Positions 58,083 through 64,000 of a DNA stretch of 64,000 bases are shown here, piece after piece. Position 1 is the stretch's first letter. Every line of letters starts with the position of its first letter. The position numbers were made by a program, and so were the translations under genes. The stretch is from positions 17,384-81,383 of the forward strand of contig WGCY01000039.1 in NCBI GenBank assembly GCA_015493525.1. The letters run 5' to 3'. The notes beneath the pieces are model-generated. The model had not been told where the DNA came from. It searched no databases and worked only from the letters and a program-made list of their open reading frames with translations. The DNA comes from Bacteroidales bacterium (GTDB lineage: Bacteria; Bacteroidota; Bacteroidia; Bacteroidales; F082).

Positions 58083-59240
58083 TTAAACTTTCGAAGTGGT
58101 TGAATATTCAAAATTAGCTTTCGGTAAATTATAAATTTTCACTCCTTGTACTACCCGATGAATGGCACCATTAATGGAAGGGTTGTCTGGATTAAAACCT
58201 TCGTTAACCGATTTATAAAAGCCAAACAATTGTGCAACGACAAGTTCAGCCAGCATAAGGAAACTTTCGTCCAACGTCTCTCCATCTTTAGAAAATGTTA
58301 TTAACTGATTCAGGCCATCGGTATTAATTTTGTCTTCTGAAACCCCCAGTGAATAAACCGGGCTGGTTTTTTCGTTCATAGAGTTTACAACATCCAGTTC
58401 ATATTGACGTACATATTTGTCGTTAGAGAAAAAATAAACCATAAATGTTTTGCCATTAACAATGGCTTTTGGCCCATGCCTGAAACCCAAAAACGAATCA
58501 AATTTGCAGATTAACTTTCCGTTGGTCAGCTCCTGCAATTTCAGGTGGGCTTCCCTTGCCAGTCCCTGATAGGCTCCTGAGCCAAGAAAAACAGCCCTGT
58601 CAAAATCACAAGAAACAGCATCTTTGAAAATTGCTTCAGCGTTTTGAATAACCCTGTTTGCATAAAGGGCCAGTAAGTCTATTTGTTGTTGAAGTTGCTC
58701 TATTTCATTAATCCTCGCTATTAACAAGGCCGTCAATACCATTGAACTTACAGAACTTGTCATTGCCAGGCCTTTGTCATTTGCCTCTTCGGGAAGGAGG
58801 ATACGATAACTGTTCCCAAATTTCATTTTCATTAGCTTTCCATCCTTGTTACAACAGATAATCAAATTGCTTATCTTCGTGGAAACCTGTTGTGCATTAA
58901 CAATTGCCGAAACGCTTTCAGGACTGTCTCCGGAGCGTGCAAACGAAACCAAAAGGGTGTCTTTTTGGGGATTGATGTACAGTTCAGGATGAGTTACCAA
59001 TTCTGTAGATGAAACAGCTTTTGAACTAATTTTGGTACTTAGCTGGAACGGTCCGCTTACCATTTCCCCGATAAAAAAAGAAGAGCCGGCACCCGTAAAA
59101 ACAACCTCGCTTTTGTGAGAAGTCATATAATCTTGTAAAAACTTGCGGATTTCTACTTTCCTTTCTTTCACAAGCTCAAATATACTGTGCCATAATGCAG
59201 GTTGCTGCTTTATTTCACTAAAGGTATAAAGATTTTTCAT
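58083..59240 (-). CDS. agaS: galactosamine-6-phosphate deaminase/isomerase AgaS (SIS domains)
   Basis: 385 residues with two SIS domains: FTGAGSSFFIGEMV and SFARSGDSPESVSA in the first, FLGSGAYQGLAREAHLKLQE and FRHGPKAIV in the second. This matches AgaS, which converts galactosamine 6-phosphate to tagatose 6-phosphate and ammonia. It is the first gene of the minus-strand operon, with a good promoter upstream and a divergent DeoR-type regulator. It marks amino-galactose catabolism as the purpose of the locus. Confidence 0.92.
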   Translation of the reverse strand: MKNLYTFSEIKQQPALWHSIFELVKERKVEIRKFLQDYMTSHKSEVVFTGAGSSFFIGEMVSGPFQLSTKISSKAVSSTELVTHPELYINPQKDTLLVSFARSGDSPESVSAIVNAQQVSTKISNLIICCNKDGKLMKMKFGNSYRILLPEEANDKGLAMTSSVSSMVLTALLIARINEIEQLQQQIDLLALYANRVIQNAEAIFKDAVSCDFDRAVFLGSGAYQGLAREAHLKLQELTNGKLICKFDSFLGFRHGPKAIVNGKTFMVYFFSNDKYVRQYELDVVNSMNEKTSPVYSLGVSEDKINTDGLNQLITFSKDGETLDESFLMLAELVVAQLFGFYKSVNEGFNPDNPSINGAIHRVVQGVKIYNLPKANFEYSTTSKV

Positions 59241-59302
59241 TTTAATTCTTTCAAAGATGTATAAAAAACTTTCGTTATCTTACATAAATCAAATCAATGG
59301 GA

Positions 59303-59333
59303 CAAATATATAGTATTACGAAACATAAAGCAA
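59303..59333 (-). promoter_or_regulatory. promoter of the agaS operon
   Basis: On the minus strand the -7 box TATATTTG (59303-59310) follows a TTG (59331-59333) by 20 nt, a textbook Bacteroidota arrangement. It lies 63 nt before the agaS ATG. Confidence 0.7.
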
Positions 59334-59399
59334 GAAAACTTTAATCTTTTTTTAAATTTTTATTTCAAATCCTTATGTTATCTATAAATTTTAAACTTA

Positions 59400-59420
59400 T
59401 ACCTTGTAAATAATAAGGTA
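59400..59420. promoter_or_regulatory. candidate operator: inverted repeat TACCTT-N9-AAGGTA
   Basis: A perfect 6-bp inverted repeat (59400-59405 with 59415-59420) lies in the divergent region, just outside the -33 element of the regulator gene. It is a plausible binding site for the DeoR-type regulator. Confidence 0.4.
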
Positions 59421-59421
59421 A

Positions 59422-59453
59422 TTGTTTTATTTTCAATTTTTATTTTATCTTTG
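59422..59453 (+). promoter_or_regulatory. promoter of the DeoR-family regulator gene
   Basis: TTG (59422-59424) lies 21 nt before TATCTTTG (59446-59453), matching the Bacteroidota consensus. The ATG at 59487 is 33 nt downstream. Confidence 0.75.
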
Positions 59454-59486
59454 CAAAAGAGTTAGTATTATTTTTTACCGTTGTTT

Positions 59487-60275
59487 ATGAACAAAGAAAT
59501 GGTTAAATCCGGAAGAAATACTTTAAGTAGAAGATCTAAGATTATAGAGCTTTTAAACAAAAAAAACGTTATCTCCATAAGCGAAATCAGTAAAATGTTT
59601 AACGTGAGTGAGGTCTCTGTAAGAAACGATTTTGCTCTTTTTGAGAAAAAAGGCTTACTTATTAGAACCCGGGGTGGGGCAATCAGCAAACAGGTTTCTG
59701 ATTTTGATTTAAACCTAAGTCAGAGGCTCAAACAAAATTTTCATCAAAAGCAAAGAATCGGGAAACGCGCTTCTGAATGCATTCAGGACGGGAATACGGT
59801 TATTATGGATTCCGGTTCCACCGTTATTGAAGTTGCTAAAAACTTAAAAGATAAAAAAAATATCAAGTTAATTACCAATAGCCTTCCCATTGCTGAAATC
59901 GTGGCTGATAACGAACAAATTGAGGCCATTATTACTGGAGGAACACTCAGGCCTGAGATGAGGTCACTTATCGGTAATATAACCGAAAAAACAATACTTA
60001 ATTATCGTTGTGATGTCGCTATCTTGGGAGCTGATGGAATAGATTCAGAGATGGGATTGTACACTAACCTTGAAAATGAAGCAAGCTTGGTTCAATCGAT
60101 GATAAAAATCTCGAAAAAAATAATCATTGTTACCGATTCAAGCAAATTCAGCAATAACAGGTTTGCTAAAATTGTAGATATTTCTGATGTAGATATTATT
60201 ATTACTGACGGTGGAATATCAACTATTGATATGCAAAAAATTAATTCACAAGGGGTGAAATTAATAATTGCTTAG
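59487..60275 (+). CDS. agaR: DeoR-family transcriptional regulator
   Basis: 262 residues. An N-terminal winged helix (RRSKIIELLNKKNVISISE, FNVSEVSVRNDFALFEKKG, then IRTRGGAI) is followed by a sugar-phosphate-sensing DeoR C-terminal domain (DSGSTVIEVAK, ITNSLPIAEIV, GGTLRPEMRSLIG, ADGID). DeoR proteins usually repress until a phosphorylated sugar binds. It is divergent from agaS with 246 bp between, so it probably controls the glycan locus in response to an amino-galactose or tagatose phosphate. I chose ATG at 59487 over an upstream TTG. Confidence 0.9.
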   Translation: MNKEMVKSGRNTLSRRSKIIELLNKKNVISISEISKMFNVSEVSVRNDFALFEKKGLLIRTRGGAISKQVSDFDLNLSQRLKQNFHQKQRIGKRASECIQDGNTVIMDSGSTVIEVAKNLKDKKNIKLITNSLPIAEIVADNEQIEAIITGGTLRPEMRSLIGNITEKTILNYRCDVAILGADGIDSEMGLYTNLENEASLVQSMIKISKKIIIVTDSSKFSNNRFAKIVDISDVDIIITDGGISTIDMQKINSQGVKLIIA

Positions 60276-60412
60276 GTACGATTTTGTTAGCGTTAGGACT
60301 TAAACTCTATCTGAGATAATTTACATCCACTTGGCGTGCATTTCCCAACTGCGTGTCACACATCAAACATCTAAAATCATAAATCAAACATCCCCCTTCC
60401 CAAGCTATATTA

Positions 60413-60517
60413 TTAACATAATGTAGCCTTATAGTACTGCCGCACAAAGCTCCCTTGCTGCCATACCTGGAGCGGCCACCTCATCCCAAGCCGTCCTATA
60501 AGGCTACATTATGTTAA
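60413..60517. mobile_element. 105-bp element with 22-bp perfect inverted ends (MITE-like)
   Basis: 22-bp perfect inverted repeats (60413-60434 and 60496-60517) enclose 61 bp that is more GC-rich than its surroundings and can itself fold (GCTCC with GGAGC, GCCGC with GCGGC). It could be a miniature transposable element or a structured RNA. No clear target duplication is visible. Confidence 0.5.
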
Positions 60518-60678
60518 ATAGCCGCTGTCCTTCACACTGCTTTGAAGCCTGAATTCTGCCCGGGAACAGTTGACAGTAACACGGGCACAGATGGAAGAGT
60601 TCCCTTAGCTTTTTTGTGATTTTAAAAAGTCCACCGAATAAGCCACCGCAATTTTGCGTTTTTGTGCATTTTAGTGCA

Positions 60679-60726
60679 TTGCCTAAAAAACAGAAATCAC
60701 TGTAAACGTGTTGTTTGCAGTGGTTT
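60679..60726 (-). terminator. second terminator, related to the tRNA terminator
   Basis: A 14-bp stem with two G-T pairs (60694-60707 with 60713-60726) and a 5-nt loop is followed on the minus strand by CTGTTTTTTAGGC. The tail is nearly the same as that of the tRNA terminator at 60876-60911. Confidence 0.65.
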
Positions 60727-60749
60727 CCATTTCATTATTATACTAAAAA

Positions 60750-60766
60750 GCAGAGAGAGGGGGATT
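60750..60766 (-). repeat. partial copy of the tRNA-Ser 3' end
   Basis: 17 bp that match the tRNA-Ser end at 60918-60934 in 16 positions and the same orientation, 168 bp away. It may be a decayed second tRNA gene or an attachment-site scar. Confidence 0.55.
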
Positions 60767-60875
60767 AACTTCGTTGATTCCTTGTGGGGGAGGTTCAAAG
60801 CAAAACCCCTGGTTCACTTTGCTCACTGGATTTCTGTTTCTCAGACTCTTACAAAAGCGGAATTTTTGACGTGCC

Positions 60876-60911
60876 TGAAAAACAGAAATCCCGACCTTCC
60901 GGCCGGGATTT
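60876..60911 (-). terminator. intrinsic terminator after the tRNA genes
   Basis: On the minus strand an 11-bp stem with one G-T pair (60886-60896 with 60901-60911) closes a GGAA tetraloop and is followed by CTGTTTTTC. It lies 8 nt after the tRNA-Ser end. Confidence 0.8.
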
Positions 60912-60917
60912 TGCTTT

Positions 60918-61005
<88 letters not shown>

Positions 61006-61033
61006 ATGGGGTTGTGCTAAATTTATTTTTATG

Positions 61034-61108
61034 TCGGGGTAGCAGGATTCGAACCTGCGACCCCCTGCTCCCAAAGCAGGTGCGCTAACCGGACTGCGCC
61101 ATACCCCG
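61034..61108 (-). tRNA. tRNA-Pro (UGG anticodon)
   Basis: 75 nt. The acceptor CGGGGTA pairs with TACCCCG, the anticodon arm is CCTGCTTTGGGAGCAGG with TGG, the T arm is GCAGGTTCGAATCCTGC, and the discriminator is A. CCA is not encoded. It lies 28 nt upstream of tRNA-Ser on the same strand, so the two are likely co-transcribed. Confidence 0.95.
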
Positions 61109-61241
61109 TCATGTTCATTACTCATCAAGAACGTGATTTCCTTTTTCGCAAAAGGACTGCAAAAATAGAACTTTGTTCGTTATCTGCAAAGAAATATTTT
61201 TAAAAAATTTGTAAATTCCCGGAAAGGTTAAAATCAGTGCG

Positions 61242-62336
61242 TTACACGTTAAACCGGATGTGCATAATGTCGCCATCTTCCACCACGTAGTTTTTCCCTT
61301 CCACGTGAAATTTCCCGGCTTCTTTCACAGCCTGTTCTGACTTATAATGGATAAAGTCGGCGTACTTCATTACCTCGGCACGAATAAAACCACGTTCCAG
61401 ATCGCTGTGTATCACGCCGGCAGCTTCCGGGGCAGTCATGCCTTTCCGGATAGTCCATGCCCTGTTTTCGGGTTTACCAATGGTGAAAAACGATTGCAAA
61501 TTCAACACGTCATAAGCGGCACGCACCAGCTTGTCCACACCGGGTTCTTTTAACCCCGCATCTTCCAGAAAGGCATTCCTGTCTTCTGCGTCTTCCAGCT
61601 CGGCAATCTCTGCCTCCAGTTCGCCGGCAATGACCAGTACCTTGGCATCCTCCGGCAGGGCTGCTTTTACTTTCTCTACGTAAGTATTGCCCGTGGTGGC
61701 GGAAGCATCATCCACATTGCAGACATAAATGACCGGCTTGGCTGTAAGCAACAGCAAATCATGTATATACTGCTCGTCGCCTTCACTTACCGGTGCCGTG
61801 TTGGCATTTCCAAAATTTTCCAGATGGTCTTTGTAAATCGCCAGCACTTCCATGCCTTTTTTGGCTTCTTTGTTACCGGTTTTAGAAAGTTTTTCGAGAC
61901 GTTGTAATTTGCGGTTGACCAAATCCAGATCGCGCACCTGTAATTCAAAATCCACGATTTCCAAGTCGCGCACAGGATCCACGGAACCTTCAATATGCGC
62001 GAGGTTGTCATCATCGAAACAACGCAATACATGTATCAGCGCATCGGTCTGTTGTACATCGGCCAGAAATTTGTTGCCTACTCCTTCGCCATGGCTGGCA
62101 CCTTTGGCAAGGCCGGGTAAGTCCACAATCTCCACCGTTGCCGGGATAAGTTTGTCGGCAGGCAAAATAGCGTTCAATGTATATAACCGTGGGTCGGGCA
62201 CATCCACTACGCCAATGTTCGACTTGGTGGCACTGAAAGCATAATTCGAGCTTTCGGCTTTGGTGTTCGACATGCAATTAAAAATGGTGGTTTTCCCTGT
62301 GTTGGTCAAACCGATAATTCCGCAATTTAAAGCCAT
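61242..62336 (-). CDS. ychF: ribosome-binding ATPase YchF
   Basis: 364 residues, the normal length of this Obg-related P-loop protein that prefers ATP. The P-loop GLTNTGKTTIFN is at 9-20 (family usual GLPNVGKST), with switch II DLPGLAKGASHGEGVGN, the NVDDA motif in the G4 position, a helical hairpin insert and a C-terminal TGS domain (SFFTIGKPENRAWT, VEDGDIMHIRFNV). A TATCTTTG -7 box (62359-62366, minus strand) lies 22 nt upstream. Confidence 0.95.
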   Translation of the reverse strand: MALNCGIIGLTNTGKTTIFNCMSNTKAESSNYAFSATKSNIGVVDVPDPRLYTLNAILPADKLIPATVEIVDLPGLAKGASHGEGVGNKFLADVQQTDALIHVLRCFDDDNLAHIEGSVDPVRDLEIVDFELQVRDLDLVNRKLQRLEKLSKTGNKEAKKGMEVLAIYKDHLENFGNANTAPVSEGDEQYIHDLLLLTAKPVIYVCNVDDASATTGNTYVEKVKAALPEDAKVLVIAGELEAEIAELEDAEDRNAFLEDAGLKEPGVDKLVRAAYDVLNLQSFFTIGKPENRAWTIRKGMTAPEAAGVIHSDLERGFIRAEVMKYADFIHYKSEQAVKEAGKFHVEGKNYVVEDGDIMHIRFNV

Positions 62337-62553
62337 TTGATTTCTGTTTTTGAGTCGGCAAAGATACGGATTTCAACCGGACGACCGGAAAAAACCTGCC
62401 GCCTGCCTACAAGCCGGCTATTTCCTATTTTATTGCAAATAATTCCAAAATTAAAACAGTTTTGAGGTTTGGGATTTAGGTTTTGAAATTTATTTGGGAT
62501 TTGTTTTTTGTTATTTGTTTTTTTTCTGATTTAGACTTTCTATAAGATATTTC

Positions 62554-62567
62554 GCCCCTAACGGGGC
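62554..62567. repeat. short palindrome GCCCC-TAAC-GGGGC
   Basis: A 5-bp stem with a 4-nt TAAC loop. It is paired in style with the next palindrome 37 bp downstream, as in REP-like sequences. Confidence 0.5.
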
Positions 62568-62603
62568 TTCTTGTTAGGTTTGTATTCTTTTGCTACAAAG
62601 ATT

Positions 62604-62621
62604 TTGTCCCTGACGGGACAA
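62604..62621. repeat. short palindrome TTGTCCC-TGAC-GGGACAA
   Basis: A 7-bp perfect stem with a TGAC loop, similar in form to the palindrome at 62554-62567. Confidence 0.5.
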
Positions 62622-62667
62622 ATAATTTAACCTGAAATTCTTGGCATATTAAAACAGGAATTAGCCC

Positions 62668-63768
62668 TCAAAAAAACACCACACAAACCGGCGAAGATAT
62701 TTTTATTTCATCCGTGTACTGCAACAAGCCGGTCTGTTTGTTACGACGGAAAACCACAATATTATCCGATTTTTGGTTAGCCACCAAAAGGAAGTTCTCG
62801 TCCGGTGTCAAAACAAAAAAGCGGGGATAATTACCGTGAACCGGGATATTGGCTTCAAGTTTCAGGTCATCACCCGTTTGGCTTACCCGGAACAGTGCCA
62901 GGCTGTTGTGCCCACGGTTGGAAACATACAAAAACTGGCCGTCTTTTGTCAATTGGATTTCACCACAATAGCTTTTCCCTTTAAAACCAGCTGGCAGGGC
63001 AGAAACCGTTTTCTTCAAAACCCATTGCCCCCCGGCCGTTTTATGAATCAGGCTCACCGAATTGCCCGTCTCGTTGACCACATACATCCATTTCCCGTTG
63101 GGGTGCATCACAAAATGGCGCGGGCAGGAACCGGGAGGTAAGTCAAGGGTGCGCTGTTTATAGGGAATGAGCTTTTTACCGGTGTCATTCAACCGCGAAA
63201 GCCACAACTGGTTCGTTCCCAAATCTACCGATACTACCTGCCGTGTTCCGGGCAAAAACAGGGCTTCGTGGGCATGGGCCGTTTTTCCCGCGGAGTTATG
63301 GTTTTCCACAAAAAGCAGCGGGGAAAGTTTCCCGTTTTTATCCATCTTCAGCAAGCCGATGGTACCACTGCCATAATTAGCCGTCAATACATCTCCCCGC
63401 TGGTTGACAGAAACATAACAAGGGGCATTTCCTCCGGACTGTTGCCGGCTGAGCCGTTGCAATGTATCGTGAAGCACAGCATAAGATTCCACCGTTCCCG
63501 GATTGTTTTCATTTACCGCAAGCAGAAACTTCTTGTCAGGGCTTAAGGCCAGAAAACTGGGATTTTCGGTTTTGGCCACCAGGCGGGCTTGCAACAACTT
63601 CCCCTCCGGGCTGAGGGAAACCACATAAATCCCTTCGCTTTGTCCCCCGGTATAGGTTCCCGCAAAGAAACGGTAACGCTGCCGGTTTTGGTGTACGAAA
63701 CTGCTCTCCTGTGCCACCATTAAACCCGGCAAAAGAAACAAAAGGGAAATAACAAGAAGATTTTTCAT
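62668..63768 (-). CDS. secreted lactonase-family beta-propeller protein (6-phosphogluconolactonase-like)
   Basis: 366 residues from ATG at 63768 (an in-frame ATG at 63789 is possible). A signal peptide (LLVISLLFLLPGLMVAQ) is followed by a seven-bladed propeller of the YbhE type: FFAGTYTGGQSEGIYVV, PSFLALSPDKKFLLAVNE, CYVSVNQRGDVLTANYGSG, CPRHFVMHPNGKWMYVVNE, YPRFFVLTPDENFLLVANQ. The family includes 6-phosphogluconolactonase, but an exported copy probably acts on other lactones or sugars. A TATATTTG -7 box (63810-63817, minus strand) lies about 40 nt upstream. Confidence 0.88.
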   Translation of the reverse strand: MKNLLVISLLFLLPGLMVAQESSFVHQNRQRYRFFAGTYTGGQSEGIYVVSLSPEGKLLQARLVAKTENPSFLALSPDKKFLLAVNENNPGTVESYAVLHDTLQRLSRQQSGGNAPCYVSVNQRGDVLTANYGSGTIGLLKMDKNGKLSPLLFVENHNSAGKTAHAHEALFLPGTRQVVSVDLGTNQLWLSRLNDTGKKLIPYKQRTLDLPPGSCPRHFVMHPNGKWMYVVNETGNSVSLIHKTAGGQWVLKKTVSALPAGFKGKSYCGEIQLTKDGQFLYVSNRGHNSLALFRVSQTGDDLKLEANIPVHGNYPRFFVLTPDENFLLVANQKSDNIVVFRRNKQTGLLQYTDEIKISSPVCVVFF

Positions 63769-63809
63769 AAAAAGATATTTGTTTTTCAAGACAATCTGTA
63801 TTTTTCTTG

Positions 63810-63817
63810 CAAATATA
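63810..63817 (-). promoter_or_regulatory. -7 promoter box of the lactonase-family gene
   Basis: TATATTTG on the minus strand fits TAnnTTTG. No matching -33 element found. Confidence 0.5.
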
Positions 63818-63849
63818 ACGGGAAAGCCTTGACATTTAATAAAATATTA

Positions 63850-64000
63850 CTAAGTACATGACAAAAATTCACAGTAGTCTTTAAACGTTTCTAAATCATT
63901 GATATTAATAATTTTAGCTAATCTGTTAAGTCCATATTTAAAGAAACTGTAAGCTTTTCTTCCGTGTTTTTTTATTGGGATAGGTTTTAAAGCGTTTAGA
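63850..64000 (-). mobile_element. C-terminal end of an IS4-type transposase, running off the window
   Basis: A minus-strand frame of 49 codons ends at a TAG (63850-63852). It encodes LKPIPIKKHGRKAYSFFKYG, LNRLAKIININDLETFKDYC and EFLSCT. The KRHGRK..S.F..GL pattern with the LSCT end is typical of IS4-family transposases. The rest lies beyond position 64000, so intactness cannot be judged. Confidence 0.65.

Larger units (their letters stand above)
62337..62667. other. intergenic region with two REP-like hairpins
   Basis: No gene supported. It holds the ychF promoter, a T-rich stretch, and two short palindromes with the same architecture (62554-62567 and 62604-62621). Confidence 0.6.

Overview
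The window reads as chromosomal DNA of a Bacteroidota member, probably of the Bacteroidales/Marinilabiliales type. Four signs support this. There is a SusC/SusD pair. Secreted proteins end in type IX secretion sorting domains. Promoters carry the Bacteroidota -7 box TAnnTTTG. Most genes lack a Shine-Dalgarno sequence. Genus and habitat cannot be set from the sequence.

Positions 1-20.6 kb are mostly core chromosome. A three-gene signalling operon comes first: two membrane TPR histidine kinases and a receiver-kinase. It is followed by fabG, a two-gene ABC exporter, a SlyD-type isomerase, an RsmI-related methyltransferase, a truncated serine/threonine dehydratase, a low-molecular-weight phosphatase that has lost its nucleophilic cysteine, dnaA, a YigZ protein, a small operon (membrane protein, dgkA-like, BadF-type sugar kinase), uvrA, a lytic transglycosylase and rmlC.

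Positions 20.6-27.9 kb are a patchwork of accessory and decayed DNA. A minus-strand cassette encodes a CysQ-like protein stripped of its metal ligands, a TPR protein, and a coiled-coil protein with a central J domain. It lies between two copies of a 40-bp sequence that encodes the end of a mobile-element DUF6371 protein. Next come a fragment of that mobile gene, the tail of a methyltransferase, an intact class I fructose-bisphosphate aldolase with a real Shine-Dalgarno site, a frameshifted phosphatidylserine decarboxylase fragment, and a secreted metallophosphatase.

Positions 27.9-33.9 kb hold gltBD (glutamate synthase), visibly more GC-rich than their surroundings. A relic of an IS3-type transposase follows.

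Positions 34.2-60.3 kb are a polysaccharide utilisation locus, all on the minus strand except its regulator. In transcription order it has agaS, kbaZ, a PfkB kinase, kbaY, susC, susD, a PKD lipoprotein, a DUF4832-type secreted protein, a DMT transporter, a GH36-like lipoprotein, a deacetylase-fold protein, an unrecognised secreted protein, a FucP-like sugar permease, a second clan GH-D-like hydrolase and a secreted beta-helix protein. A divergent DeoR-family regulator controls the head. Glycan would be bound and cut outside, imported, and galactosamine-6-phosphate converted through tagatose phosphates to triose phosphates. The substrate is therefore likely a galactosamine- or galactose-containing glycan (inference).

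Positions 60.3-64 kb hold a 105-bp inverted-repeat element, tRNA-Ser and tRNA-Pro genes with a duplicated tRNA end and terminator, ychF, REP-like hairpins, a lactonase-family protein, and the C-terminal end of an IS4-type transposase that runs off the window.
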